Source: an uncultured Clostridia bacterium | GTDB lineage: Bacteria > Bacillota > Clostridia > TANB77 > CAG-508 | Direction: 5' to 3' | Length of the DNA stretch: 64,000 nucleotides | NCBI GenBank assembly: GCA_934120395.1 | Contig: CAKOTZ010000004.1 | Location: 62,001 to 126,000, forward strand | Shown: piece after piece, positions 9,183 through 18,101 of the stretch | How the letters are laid out: each line of letters begins with the position of its first letter | Position numbering within the stretch: position 1 is the stretch's first letter | Program-made: the position numbers and the translations under genes | Notes under the pieces: generated by a model | Seen by the model: the letters and a program-made list of their open reading frames with translations, nothing else | Database searches by the model: none | What the model was told of the DNA's origin: nothing

Positions 9183-9524
9183 ATGGATTGTATATTTTGC
9201 AAAATAATTAACAAAGAGATTCCATCAGAAATAGTATATGAAGATGATGAAATCCTTGGGTTTAAGGATATTTCACCTGCTACTCCGGTACATATATTGG
9301 TAATACCTAAAAAACATATTTCAATGTTAACAGAGTTAACGGAAGATGATGAAAGAATTATAGGTAAAATATACACTGCAATAAATAAAATTGCAAAAGA
9401 GCAAGGAATTTTTGATAAAGGGTACCGTGTTATTGTAAATTGCGGTGAAGATGGTTGCCAAGAGGTAAAACATATTCATTTCCATTTACTTGGTGGGCAA
9501 AAATTAGGAGCAAAAATTGTATAG
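9183..9524 (+). CDS. HIT-family nucleotide hydrolase/transferase (Hint-like)
   Basis: 113 residues. It starts with CIFCKIINKEIPSEIVYEDD and ends with the histidine-triad motif HIHFHLLGG near residue 98, the catalytic signature of HINT purine nucleoside phosphoramidases. The second Cys of the N-terminal zinc site (CIFC) is present. GGAGG lies 7 nt before the ATG, and the gene follows alaS by 17 bp, so the two are probably co-transcribed. Hint proteins hydrolyse aminoacyl-adenylates and lysyl-AMP, which fits a synthetase neighbour. Confidence 0.93.
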   Translation: MDCIFCKIINKEIPSEIVYEDDEILGFKDISPATPVHILVIPKKHISMLTELTEDDERIIGKIYTAINKIAKEQGIFDKGYRVIVNCGEDGCQEVKHIHFHLLGGQKLGAKIV

Positions 9525-9627
9525 AAATAAGAGTGTCAATTTTTTTAGTAATAAACTATAGGAAAAAGATGATAAATATGTTATAATAGGTATTAGTAAA
9601 ACTATTTGTCATGGGAGAGTGATTTGT

Positions 9628-10311
9628 ATGATGAATAAATTTAAAATGATGAATGATAAATATAGTAACTTTCTTACAATTTTATTAGTAGTAGTTATTA
9701 TTGCTATTTTAATTTTGCTAGGTTTTTGGGCTTATGATGTATATAAAAAATATGATACAACAGCAGGAGCAGCAGAAGCTATTGATGAATTTGATAATGT
9801 AGTAAAAAATAAAATAGAAAATAATACAGAAGTAGATTATGGAAATGTTGTTAATCCATATTCAAATATTCAAACAGTAGATGGTTCTTCAACTGTAAGT
9901 AATACAAAGACATATAAAGGATTTGTAATGGTTGGATATATTGAAATACCAAAAACAAGTGTTAAACTTCCAGTATTAAATGAAGTAACAAAAAAATCTA
10001 TTGAAGCATCAGTTGCTATATTATATGGACCAGGCTTAAATAAAGTTGGTAATACAGTTATAGTTGGACATAATTATAGAAACGGTATGTTCTTCTCAAA
10101 CAATGCAAAAATTGAAGTAGGAGATAAAATTTACATTACAGATGAAAGTGGAAATAAGGTAACATACATTGTATATAATACTTATGTAACAACACCTGAA
10201 GATGCAGATTACATGACAAGGGACACAAATGGGGCAATGGAAATTTCTTTATCTACATGTACAGATGATAGTTCAGGTAGAATTATTATTTGGGCAAAGG
10301 CAGAAAATTAA
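9628..10311 (+). CDS. Sortase (class D/E-like transpeptidase)
   Basis: 227 residues with one N-terminal membrane helix (about residues 12-32) and an extracellular sortase domain. The catalytic His is in VIVGHNYR (about residue 146), the Cys in LSTCTDD (about residue 208), and the Arg in SGRIIIWA about 10 residues later. Sortases link LPXTG-type surface proteins to the wall or to each other. Start 9628 is chosen over the upstream GTG because GGGAGAG lies 8 nt before it. No LPXTG substrate is visible in the window. A TATAAT at 9582-9587 may be part of its promoter. Confidence 0.9.
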   Translation: MMNKFKMMNDKYSNFLTILLVVVIIAILILLGFWAYDVYKKYDTTAGAAEAIDEFDNVVKNKIENNTEVDYGNVVNPYSNIQTVDGSSTVSNTKTYKGFVMVGYIEIPKTSVKLPVLNEVTKKSIEASVAILYGPGLNKVGNTVIVGHNYRNGMFFSNNAKIEVGDKIYITDESGNKVTYIVYNTYVTTPEDADYMTRDTNGAMEISLSTCTDDSSGRIIIWAKAEN

Positions 10312-10329
10312 AAAAAATGAGAAAATCTC

Positions 10330-10358
10330 TTGACAAATGTCAAGAAAATGGGTAAAAT
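10330..10358 (+). promoter_or_regulatory. Promoter of the tRNA-His/tRNA-Gln unit
   Basis: TTGACA (10330-10335), a 17-bp spacer, then TAAAAT (10353-10358), about 37 bp upstream of tRNA-His. Confidence 0.7.
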
Positions 10359-10394
10359 ATATAGCAGATTGTTAATCGGTCTGTTATATATTTT

Positions 10395-10472
10395 GGTGGA
10401 TGTAGCTCAGTTGGTTAGAGCGCTAGTTTGTGGCACTAGAGGCCGTGGGTTCGAATCCCATCTTCCACCCCA
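10395..10472 (+). tRNA. tRNA-His (anticodon GTG)
   Basis: Full cloverleaf. The anticodon stem CTAGT/ACTAG holds the loop TTGTGGC (anticodon GTG). The T-arm has GGTTCGAATCC-type bases. The extra 5' G (G-1, 10395) opposite discriminator C73 is the tRNA-His hallmark. CCA is encoded (10470-10472). By my folding, acceptor position 6-67 is a U-U mismatch. Confidence 0.95.
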
Positions 10473-10489
10473 TATAATTAAATATACAT

Positions 10490-10565
10490 TGGGGTGTAGC
10501 CAAGTGGTAAGGCACCAGACTTTGACTCTGGCATTTCGGCGGTTCGAATCCTCCCACCCCAGCCA
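10490..10565 (+). tRNA. tRNA-Gln (anticodon TTG)
   Basis: The acceptor stem starts TGGGGTG and pairs with CACCCCA. Anticodon stem CCAGA/TCTGG holds loop CTTTGAC (anticodon TTG). G73 and an encoded CCA end at 10565. It lies 17 bp after tRNA-His in the same transcript. Confidence 0.95.
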
Positions 10566-10689
10566 GTTTATTAAAAAATTAAAGAGTTTTAAAAAATTTT
10601 AAACGATTATAAAACAATATAAATCAATCAAAGAAAAAGGTATACATTTTAAAAAAATGTTAAAAAATATTAATAATTACTTAAAAAAT

Positions 10690-10731
10690 ACATTGAAATC
10701 ACATTGAAAAATAATTGAAACTACATTGAAA
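10690..10731 (+). repeat. Four 9-bp direct repeats in an 11-bp phase (ACATTGAAA)
   Basis: ACATTGAAA occurs at 10690, 10701 and 10723, and TAATTGAAA at 10712. The period is exactly 11 bp, placing all copies on roughly one face of the helix. They lie just downstream of the integrase remnant, at the element/tRNA boundary. By analogy with Tn916-type integrases they may be arm-type integrase binding sites. Confidence 0.5.
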
Positions 10732-10732
10732 A

Positions 10733-10760
10733 AAACTAGATAGAAATCTAGTTTTTTTTA
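10733..10760. terminator. Bidirectional terminator after the tRNAs and the integrase remnant
   Basis: AAACTAGAT and ATCTAGTTT form a 9-bp stem with a four-base loop, flanked by T-runs on both strands. It can end the tRNA transcript on the plus strand and the integrase remnant on the minus strand. Confidence 0.8.
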
Positions 10761-10776
10761 ATAGATTTTAGCTAAA

Positions 10777-11472
10777 TTATGATTGCTTTTTAATCAATGT
10801 ATTTTTCATTTGTAAAGTAAAGAGATTATTATTTGCATAATGATTTCTAGAAAGTTCAAGTTGTTCTTTTTGAAATTGTTGTAAAATATGTCCATATGTT
10901 CTTTCAATTTGTTTCGTATCTACGTGACCGACAATTTTGGCGATTACCATTAAATCCATACCAGACTCAATCATACGAGTAATTGCAGTATGTCTACACA
11001 TGTGTATATGACAACCTTTAGCTAGATTTGTTTTGATACTTGCATCGCGACATATTTTTTTAAAGATATTTGTTAAACTAGTATGATGTATAAACGAACC
11101 GTCTTTGGAACAAAACAAGAGATGATTCTTATTATATTTATTGTTTTTAGCTACTTTAATTTGTTCATTTAATATAGATATAAATAAATTTTTATTAAAT
11201 ATATCAAATGGCACTTCAATTTCATCATTTTGGTTTTTCTTAATTTTCTTTTTTCCTGTTTTAGTATTAGTACCTATTATAACTTTTTGATTTTCATCTT
11301 TACTAAGAGTTGTATCAAATCTAATACAATTATTATTCCAATCAATATTTTTAGTATAATTTAGTGCACCTAATTCACCTATTTGCATTGCTGTTAATAA
11401 GGCAAGAAGTATAATATTTTTAATAGTGGTATTATCTAGTTTACAACGATTAGTTTCAACCAAATAACTCAT
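10777..11472 (-). pseudogene. Tyrosine recombinase (integrase), N-terminally truncated remnant
   Basis: 231 residues that cover only the catalytic domain of an XerC/Tn916-type integrase. HMCRHTAITRM (H-x-x-R), VGHVDTKQIERTYGH with the tyrosine nucleophile, and the first-box segment TAMQIGELGAL are present. In that first box the catalytic Arg (normally MRIGEL) is Gln. The arm-binding and core-binding domains are missing: an in-frame TGA sits directly before the ATG and no Shine-Dalgarno is seen. It therefore looks like a dead remnant marking one end of an old insertion next to tRNA-Gln. Confidence 0.85.
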
Positions 11473-11490
11473 TCAAGAGTGTATTTGATA

Positions 11491-11537
11491 TAGCTAACAC
11501 ACAAACTTTGGTAGGGGAGTGTGTTAGTTATTTTTTT
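11491..11537 (+). terminator. Hairpin with T-run (plus-strand terminator shape)
   Basis: TAGCTAACACAC and GTGTGTTAGTTA pair over 12 bp (one G-T), followed by a T-run. Both neighbouring genes run on the minus strand, so this is probably left over from a lost plus-strand gene of the element. Confidence 0.55.
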
Positions 11538-11540
11538 AGA

Positions 11541-12062
11541 TTAATATTTATAAAAATCTATTTTGCCACCATATGAAACAATTCCGTCATTAGAAATTGT
11601 TTTATTTACAGATATAAAACCATAATCTAAATCGTTGTCTATTATTGCTTTTACATATTCAGGGTTAGTAATATCTCCAATATCATCGTCATTTCTAGAT
11701 AAAAATACTTTTAGTTTTGTATCCTCAGCATAAGGTTCAATATATATTTCTCTATAGTCTTCATCTTCGTATTGACTGTTACTAGAAATTTTTTTTAAGA
11801 CACTATTCTTAGTGTTCTCAAGTGGATATGAATAATGCTTTTTATAATTATTTGTAGAAGTATTAGTATCTATCATTTGTTCTTGAGAAGAATACGAAAA
11901 TTCAGATAGTTTTTTAATGATATCGCTAATCCAACCTATGCAAAAAAGTCCAACAGTAAAAAGATATAATATGCCTGTACCAATTTTTCCTTCATAAAAC
12001 TTATGAGCTCCTAGAGGTCCTAAAAATATACATAATAGTAAATCAGTAGTTTTATTCGTAAT
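11541..12062 (-). CDS. TM2-domain membrane protein, apparent ATT start
   Basis: An in-frame reading upstream of the ATG at 11876 encodes a clear TM2 domain: LLLCIFLGPLGAHKFYEGK, then two hydrophobic stretches and GWISDIIKKL. No ATG, GTG or TTG opens this frame. An AAAGGAG lies 6 nt before an ATT codon at 12062-12060, so translation may start at ATT (173 residues), as in infC. Alternatively a start-codon mutation has disabled the gene. The C-terminal 110 residues are polar and unrecognised. TM2 proteins are small two-helix membrane proteins without a settled function. It follows the S24 repressor gene by 17 bp. Confidence 0.6.
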   Translation of the reverse strand: MTNKTTDLLLCIFLGPLGAHKFYEGKIGTGILYLFTVGLFCIGWISDIIKKLSEFSYSSQEQMIDTNTSTNNYKKHYSYPLENTKNSVLKKISSNSQYEDEDYREIYIEPYAEDTKLKVFLSRNDDDIGDITNPEYVKAIIDNDLDYGFISVNKTISNDGIVSYGGKIDFYKY

Positions 12063-12079
12063 TAAATTCTCCTTTAATT

Positions 12080-12745
12080 TTATTTTTTCTTTTTCTTTCT
12101 TCTTAATTCTTCAAATACACCCAATATTTTAACAGGTAATGTTTCTATTTGTTCGTTAGAATATGGCATAGGTTGATATTTATTGTTAAGTGGTTGCAAT
12201 ATGATACCATTTTCGTTTTTAAACACTCTTTTGAAAGTCCCTTCATTACCATTAACCATTACCACGCAATCGTCACCACTTTCACAATCATCTTGCTTTT
12301 GTAATATTATAATATCACCATCTAAATAATTAGGTTCCATTGAATCGCCTTTTATTTTAAGTCCAAAGAATTCTTTTCCGCCTTTTAACATATTAGTAGG
12401 AATTTTTTCTGTGTCTATAATATCTTCAATACATTCCATTGGTATACCTGCTGGAATAGTGCCATATATTAATACAACTGCTGAATCGTTATTTTTTTTA
12501 TTCAAGACTTGAATATTTCTATCAAATTCTCTTTCCATAGGTACATCTAGACCCATTAGCCAACCTTCAGAGACATTTAGTATATGAGCTAGTTTAAAAA
12601 TACTTTTTTGCTTTGCTTCATATAATCCAGATAGATATTGACTAATAGCAGATTTTGGAATATTGGCTTTTTTAGAAAGTTCAGCAGCTTTTATATTTTT
12701 TAATTGCATAGCTTTTTGTAACCTATTTGCAAATTTTTCTTCCAT
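12080..12745 (-). CDS. LexA/CI-type repressor (XRE HTH plus S24 peptidase)
   Basis: 221 residues. The N-terminal XRE helix-turn-helix (ELSKKANIPKSAISQYLSG) lies at about residues 20-40. The C-terminal S24 domain has LKIKGDSMEPNYLDGDIII with the catalytic Ser and GTFKRVF with the Lys. Such phage-type repressors self-cleave with RecA and release prophage or element genes on DNA damage. GGAGG lies 7-8 nt before the ATG. It sits head-to-head with the AlbA-domain gene, and TTCATttttATGAA at about 12778-12791 in the gap could be an operator. Confidence 0.92.
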   Translation of the reverse strand: MEEKFANRLQKAMQLKNIKAAELSKKANIPKSAISQYLSGLYEAKQKSIFKLAHILNVSEGWLMGLDVPMEREFDRNIQVLNKKNNDSAVVLIYGTIPAGIPMECIEDIIDTEKIPTNMLKGGKEFFGLKIKGDSMEPNYLDGDIIILQKQDDCESGDDCVVMVNGNEGTFKRVFKNENGIILQPLNNKYQPMPYSNEQIETLPVKILGVFEELRRKKKKK

Positions 12746-12960
12746 TTAATAATCCTCCATAAACGTATTGTAGTTCATTTTTATGAAAAAAACAATAAAA
12801 ATTATTAAAAAATTAAGAAAATTGAACTTTTTTTATAAAAAAGCACAACTATTTTTATAAATTTTGGAAACAATTGTATTTATATTAATTTTATGGTATA
12901 AATAGGTAAAATATGAATTTCGTAGTATGATATTGCAAATTCTAAAAAGGATAACATTAT

Positions 12961-13085
12961 ATGATAGTAGAAAAAATAAAAGAAAAGAACTTTAAAAAAG
13001 TGAGAAAATAAAAATAAAGTTTAATGAAGATATCAATGTATTAATTGGAGATAATCAAATAGTAAAGATTCAACTTATGATAAAG
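12961..13085 (+). pseudogene. Remnant of a P-loop (OLD/RecF-like) ATPase N-terminus
   Basis: Between the S24 repressor and the AlbA gene lies an interrupted reading. It goes MIVEKIKEKNFKKVRK then stop, then in another frame KIKFNEDINVLIGDNQ, then in a third frame a fragment reading SKDST. In order this matches the start of OLD-family or RecF-like ATPases (IKIKNFK...INVLIGDNxxGKST). Only the first ~40 codons remain. The rest of the gap (12746-12960) is AT-rich and holds only probable promoter and operator sequence. Confidence 0.5.
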
Positions 13086-13109
13086 AAATTTAAGAAAGGA
13101 AACTAGTGT

Positions 13110-14414
13110 ATGGCAAATATTGAAACGAATCGTATAGAAAACAAAGAGCAACTAAATGAAGACTTTGAACAAGAAGTAATAGCTTTTCTTAACTACAAAG
13201 AGGGAGGCATTATATATGTTGGTGTTGGGAAAGATGGACAGGTAGTTGGAGTTGATAATTTAGACCAAACACAATTACAAATAAAAGATAGAATAAAAAA
13301 TAACATACAACCATCAACATTAGGACTATTTGATGTTATTGTAGAGAAAATAGATAATCAAGAAGTAATAAAGGTTGTAATATCAAGTGGTACAGAGAAG
13401 CCATATTATCTAAGAAAAAAAGGAAGAACACCAGAAGGTTGCTATTTAAGAGTTGGAAGTAGCAAAGAAAGAATGACTTTTGAAATGATTGATAATATGT
13501 ATGCAAAAAGAGTAAAGAATACATTAAAAGAAATTGAAGCGCCTCGACAAGAGCTGACATTTAATCAATTAAAGATATATTACCAAGAACAGGAATTACA
13601 ATTAAATGAAAACTTTCTGAAGAATTTAGACTTATTAACAAGTGAAGGAAAATATAATTATAATGCTTTTTTACTAGCAGATGAAAACAATGTATCTATC
13701 AAAGTAGTCAAGTATTTAGGCACAGATAAAATGGATTTAGTAAAAAATCAAGAATATGGATATAGATGTATAATAACAGCAACGCAAAGAGTATTAGACA
13801 GATTAGAAGCTGAAAATACTGTTTATGCTAAAATAGAGTATAAAGGTAGAAAAGAAGTTGAAATGATAGATAAAAAAGCATTAAAAGAAGCGGTCATAAA
13901 TGCTATTGTTCATAATGACTATTCTTATGGAAATTCTCCAATAATAGAATTATACTCTGACAGAATAGAGATTACATCTTCAGGTGGATTACCACAAGAA
14001 TTATCAAAAACGGATTTCTTTAGAGGTGTTACTGCACCAAGAAATAAAGAATTAATAAGAGTTTTCAAAGATGTAGATTTAATTGAAAATATAGGTTCTG
14101 GAATATTAAGAATTTTGAAAGCATATGACAAAAATTGTTTTATATTTATGGATAATTTTTTAAGAGTTTCATTCAAATATAGAGAAAATCCATTTAAATA
14201 TGACCAAGAAAATGACCAAAGAGAATTGAGTAATATACAGAATGAAATAATTAGTCTAATTAGCAAAAATTCTAAAATAACACAAAAAGAAATGGCTAAA
14301 ATATTAGAAGTTTCAAGAGAAAAGATAAAGTATAATATTGCGATTTTAAAGGATATGAACATAATTGACAGAGAAGGTTCAAATAAAATTGGAAAATGGA
14401 AGATTTTGAAATAA
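13110..14414 (+). CDS. Schlafen-AlbA domain / ATPase transcriptional regulator
   Basis: 434 residues. The N-terminal AlbA_2 domain (VIAFLNYKEGGIIYVGV, then CYLRVGSSKERM) spans about residues 1-130. A GHKL-like ATPase segment has EAVINAIVHNDYS around residue 255 and ENIGSGILRI around 335. The C-terminus is a winged helix (ITQKEMAKILEVSREKI). This architecture (AlbA_2 plus HATPase_c_4) is common on mobile elements and is usually annotated as a regulator or 'ATP-dependent DNA helicase-related'. AAAGGAAA precedes the ATG. It is divergent from the S24 repressor, which may control it. Confidence 0.85.
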   Translation: MANIETNRIENKEQLNEDFEQEVIAFLNYKEGGIIYVGVGKDGQVVGVDNLDQTQLQIKDRIKNNIQPSTLGLFDVIVEKIDNQEVIKVVISSGTEKPYYLRKKGRTPEGCYLRVGSSKERMTFEMIDNMYAKRVKNTLKEIEAPRQELTFNQLKIYYQEQELQLNENFLKNLDLLTSEGKYNYNAFLLADENNVSIKVVKYLGTDKMDLVKNQEYGYRCIITATQRVLDRLEAENTVYAKIEYKGRKEVEMIDKKALKEAVINAIVHNDYSYGNSPIIELYSDRIEITSSGGLPQELSKTDFFRGVTAPRNKELIRVFKDVDLIENIGSGILRILKAYDKNCFIFMDNFLRVSFKYRENPFKYDQENDQRELSNIQNEIISLISKNSKITQKEMAKILEVSREKIKYNIAILKDMNIIDREGSNKIGKWKILK

Positions 14415-14415
14415 T

Positions 14416-14455
14416 TTTATTGGTTAAAAATTGACCAATAAATTGACCAATAAAA
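14416..14455 (+). terminator. Inverted repeat after the AlbA gene
   Basis: TTTATTGGT (14416-14424) pairs with ACCAATAAA (14434-14442) across a 9-base loop. A second TTGACCAATAAAA copy follows directly in tandem. It probably terminates the AlbA-gene transcript, although the trailing T-run is poor. Confidence 0.45.
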
Positions 14456-14470
14456 CTTTATAAAGGTAAT

Positions 14471-14557
14471 ATGGGTAAAAAGAAAACAAAGGCAATACAA
14501 GACTTGTTGATGGAAGCGAATGAAAAACATAAGCCAAAAATTATACAATTTACTTAA
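14471..14557 (+). CDS. Possible 28-residue peptide or gene-end fragment
   Basis: ATG at 14471 has AAAGGT just upstream and encodes a short charged peptide starting MGKKKTKAIQDLL. It is probably either a leftover of the decayed element or chance. No family is recognised. Confidence 0.25.
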   Translation: MGKKKTKAIQDLLMEANEKHKPKIIQFT

Positions 14558-14612
14558 CTAAATAAAAATGTGAAATATAGAAAAATATATAAATTTGAAA
14601 GCGGTGAATAGT

Positions 14613-17600
14613 GTGTTAGAGGAAAATAAAAATATACCAGATTTTGTGCACTTGCATGTCCATAGTGAATACAGTTTATTAGATGGAGCAAATCGTATTA
14701 AGGATTTGCCGGTGCGCGCAAAAGAATTAGGAATGAAAGCAATTGCCTTAACTGATCATGGGGTTATGTATGGGGTAATAGATTTTTATAAAGAATGTAA
14801 AAAAAATGGTATAAAACCTATTATTGGGTGTGAAGTTTACGTTGCACCTAGAAGTCGTTTGGACAAAGAACCAAATATAGATAATAGCTATGCGCATTTA
14901 ATTCTGCTTGCAAAAGATAATGAAGGATATAAAAATTTAATAAAATTAGTTTCTATTGGATTTACAGAGGGATTTTACTATAAACCAAGAGTAGATTTAG
15001 AAACAATTGAGAAATATAGTGAGGGTTTAGTTTGCCTAAGTGCTTGCTTAGCTGGAAGTATTAATCAAGCAATTTTGGCAAATGATATGAACAAGGCAAA
15101 AGATATTGCTAGATGGTATAAAAGAGTGTTTGGTGATGATTATTATTTAGAATTACAATATAATGGGTTAAGAGAACAAGCAATAGTAAATCAAAAGTTA
15201 GTAGAAATTGCTAGAGAACTTGATATACCACTAGTTGCAACTAATGATGCACATTACTTGAAAAGAGAAGATGCCTATAACCACGAGGTTTTGTTATGCA
15301 TTCAAACTGGAAAAAAGATGAACGATGAAGACAGAATGCGATTTGAAACAGATGAATTTTTTATAAAAAGTCCTGCTGAAATGTATGAGCATTTTACAAA
15401 TTTACCGGAAGTTTTAGAAAATACAGTCAAAATTGCTGAAAAATGCAATGTTGAATTTGAATTTGGTGTAACCAAATTACCAAATTACGAAGTACCAACT
15501 GAATATAAAACACATGCAGATTATTTTAGAAAGCTTAGTCAAGATGGCTTAAGAAAAAGGTATGGAGAGAATCCAAGTAATGAAATTGTTGAAAGATTTA
15601 ATTATGAAATGAATGTTATAGAGAAAATGGGCTATGTGGATTATTATTTAATTGTGTGGGATTTTATTAATTATGCAAAATCACAGAATATACCTGTTGG
15701 TCCTGGACGTGGTTCTGGAGCTGGGTCAATTGTAGCTTATGCCATAGGAATAACCGATATAGATCCAATTAAGTACAATTTGCTGTTTGAGCGTTTTTTA
15801 AATCCAGAAAGAATTAGTATGCCTGATTTTGATATAGATTTTTGCTATGAGAGGAGGCAAGAAGTAATTGATTATGTAGCAAGGAAATATGGTTCTGATC
15901 ATGTGGCACAAATTATCACTTTTGGTACAATGTCAGCTAGAATGGTTATAAGAGATGTTGGAAGAGCATTAGATGTACCTTATGCAGAGGTAGATAAGCT
16001 AGCAAAAATGATACCGTTTACCTTGCATATAACTATAGCACAGGCATTAGAGCAAAACAGAGAACTAAAAGAACTTTATGATACAAAAGAAGATGTAAAG
16101 AAATTAATTGATATATCTATGGGACTAGAAGGTCTACCAAGACAGGCTTCAACTCATGCTTGTGGTGTTGTTATTACTAAAGACCCTGTTGTTAGCTATG
16201 TTCCTTTGTATGTAAGGGATGGAGCAATATCTACACAGTTTATAATGACAACACTAGAGGAGCTTGGGTTATTAAAAATGGATTTCTTAGGTTTGCGTAC
16301 GCTAACGGTTATTGAGGATGCAAAAAAACTTGTAAAACAATGCAGAGGAATAGATGTAGAATTTGATGAAAATATGGACGATCCCAAGGTATACAAATTA
16401 TGGGGAGATGGAAGGACATCAGGTATATTTCAATTTGAAAGTGCAGGAATGACAAATTTTATGAAGGAATTAAAACCAGATGGATTGGAAGACATTATTG
16501 CTGGAGTTTCATTATATAGACCAGGACCAATGGATCAAATACCAAGGTATATAAAAAATAAAAAAAATCCTGAGCATGCAGAATACACTCATCCTGCATT
16601 AGAGCCTATTTTAAAGGTAACTTATGGTTGTATGGTATATCAAGAGCAGGTAATGCAAATTGTTCGTGATTTAGCAGGTTATTCATTAGGCAGAGCTGAT
16701 TTAGTAAGAAGGGCTATGGGTAAAAAGAAACTTGATGTTATGGCAAAGGAAAGAGAAAACTTTATTCATGGACAAGTCGATGAAAATGGAAATGTGCTTA
16801 TTCCGGGTTGTGTTAGAAATGGTATAGATGAAAAATCAGCAAATAAAATATTTGATGAAATGGCTGAATTTGCAAAGTATGCATTTAATAAATCACATGC
16901 TGCCGCATATTCTGTAGTTTCATATAGAACGGCATATTTAAAAGCGTATTATCCAGAAGAATTTATGGCAGCAACATTAAATAGTTTTTTGGGAAATTTA
17001 GATAAAGTTCCGGAATACATAGATGAATGCAAACGACTTAATATTGATATTTTAAGACCAAATATTAATAAAAGTAATACTAAATTTACTGTAGATGAAG
17101 GTAAGATTCGTTTTGGCTTAGGAAGCATAAAAAATGTTGGAATCGCAGCTATTGATTCAATTGTAGAGGAAAGAAATAAAAATGGTGAGTACAAAGATTT
17201 TGCTGATTTTTGTGAAAGAATTCAAAACGAAGCTGTAAATAAAAAATGTATAGAATCTTTAATTAAAGCTGGTGCATTTGATATGTTTGGGCAAACTAGG
17301 AACACTCTTCTAGAGTCTTTTGAAGGAATAATTGATACAATTAACGATGGGGCAAGAAAAAGCATTTCTGGACAGGTTACAATGTTTGATTTAGGGGAAA
17401 ATGAAGACGAAAAACTAAAAGAAATTAAGTATAATTTTAAGGTGGTTCCAGAGCTTCCAGAAAAAGAATTATTAAAATTTGAAAAAGAAATGTTAGGCAT
17501 ATACATAAGTGGGCATCCATTGGAAAAAATACGTGCACAAATAGAAAGTCAAACTAACATAAATACATTACAAATGGCTAGAATGGTCGATGAAAACGAT

Positions 17601-18092
17601 TTAAGTAAAGATGGTAAAAATGTTATATATGCAGGAATTGTTACATCTATAAAGAAAAAATATACAAAAAAGAATACAATAATGGCATTTGTAACTATAG
17701 AAGATTTATATGGTACTTGCGAAATTATTGTTTTTGATAGCTGTTATCAAAAATCTTCACAATTTTTAGTTGTAGACGAAATTGTATTGGTTGAAGGAAG
17801 ACTTAGCGTACGAGAAGATGACGACATTAAAATTGTTGCAAACGATATTAGAAAATTAGGCAACAAAAAAGAAAGAGTTTTAACAATCAATATTACAAAT
17901 TTTGATGAAGAAAAAAAAGAAAAATTAAGAGGCATATTAAAATTTTTTAATGGTGACAAAAATAATATGTATGTCAAAATTATAAATGGTGATGAACAAC
18001 TTCCTGCTGGAGGGGTGTATTTAACACCTGAAATTTTAAAGGAATTTCAGATACTAGCTGGGGAAAATCTAATACTACAGGAAATTGAATAG
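14613..18092 (+). CDS. dnaE: DNA polymerase III subunit alpha
   Basis: About 1,160 residues, the usual DnaE1 length. The PHP domain (FVHLHVHSEYSLLDG) is at the N-terminus. The C-family polymerase core has GPGRGSGAGS and MPDFDIDF with catalytic aspartates near residues 403-409. Then come helix-hairpin-helix motifs (NKSHAAAYSVVSYRTAYLK) and an OB fold (VIYAGIVTSIKKK) near 1000. It is the replicative polymerase. GTG at 14613 is preferred over TTG at 14595 because GGTGA lies 5 nt before it. The tail probably binds the clamp. It lies directly right of the decayed element and 9 bp before the biotin ligase gene. Confidence 0.95.
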   Translation: MLEENKNIPDFVHLHVHSEYSLLDGANRIKDLPVRAKELGMKAIALTDHGVMYGVIDFYKECKKNGIKPIIGCEVYVAPRSRLDKEPNIDNSYAHLILLAKDNEGYKNLIKLVSIGFTEGFYYKPRVDLETIEKYSEGLVCLSACLAGSINQAILANDMNKAKDIARWYKRVFGDDYYLELQYNGLREQAIVNQKLVEIARELDIPLVATNDAHYLKREDAYNHEVLLCIQTGKKMNDEDRMRFETDEFFIKSPAEMYEHFTNLPEVLENTVKIAEKCNVEFEFGVTKLPNYEVPTEYKTHADYFRKLSQDGLRKRYGENPSNEIVERFNYEMNVIEKMGYVDYYLIVWDFINYAKSQNIPVGPGRGSGAGSIVAYAIGITDIDPIKYNLLFERFLNPERISMPDFDIDFCYERRQEVIDYVARKYGSDHVAQIITFGTMSARMVIRDVGRALDVPYAEVDKLAKMIPFTLHITIAQALEQNRELKELYDTKEDVKKLIDISMGLEGLPRQASTHACGVVITKDPVVSYVPLYVRDGAISTQFIMTTLEELGLLKMDFLGLRTLTVIEDAKKLVKQCRGIDVEFDENMDDPKVYKLWGDGRTSGIFQFESAGMTNFMKELKPDGLEDIIAGVSLYRPGPMDQIPRYIKNKKNPEHAEYTHPALEPILKVTYGCMVYQEQVMQIVRDLAGYSLGRADLVRRAMGKKKLDVMAKERENFIHGQVDENGNVLIPGCVRNGIDEKSANKIFDEMAEFAKYAFNKSHAAAYSVVSYRTAYLKAYYPEEFMAATLNSFLGNLDKVPEYIDECKRLNIDILRPNINKSNTKFTVDEGKIRFGLGSIKNVGIAAIDSIVEERNKNGEYKDFADFCERIQNEAVNKKCIESLIKAGAFDMFGQTRNTLLESFEGIIDTINDGARKSISGQVTMFDLGENEDEKLKEIKYNFKVVPELPEKELLKFEKEMLGIYISGHPLEKIRAQIESQTNINTLQMARMVDENDLSKDGKNVIYAGIVTSIKKKYTKKNTIMAFVTIEDLYGTCEIIVFDSCYQKSSQFLVVDEIVLVEGRLSVREDDDIKIVANDIRKLGNKKERVLTINITNFDEEKKEKLRGILKFFNGDKNNMYVKIINGDEQLPAGGVYLTPEILKEFQILAGENLILQEIE

Positions 18093-18101
18093 GGTGATTT
18101 T

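Noticed and set aside
10330..10602. Open reading frame across the two tRNA genes
   Set aside because: It is a translation of the tRNA-His and tRNA-Gln genes and their promoter; there is no evidence for a protein.
10690..10731. CRISPR array
   Set aside because: The repeats are only 9 bp with 2-bp spacers, and no cas genes are present anywhere in the window.
10562..14594. tRNA-Gln 3' end as attL of the decayed element
   Set aside because: I looked for a second copy of the tRNA-Gln 3' sequence near 14400-14600 and found none, so the att sites cannot be shown.
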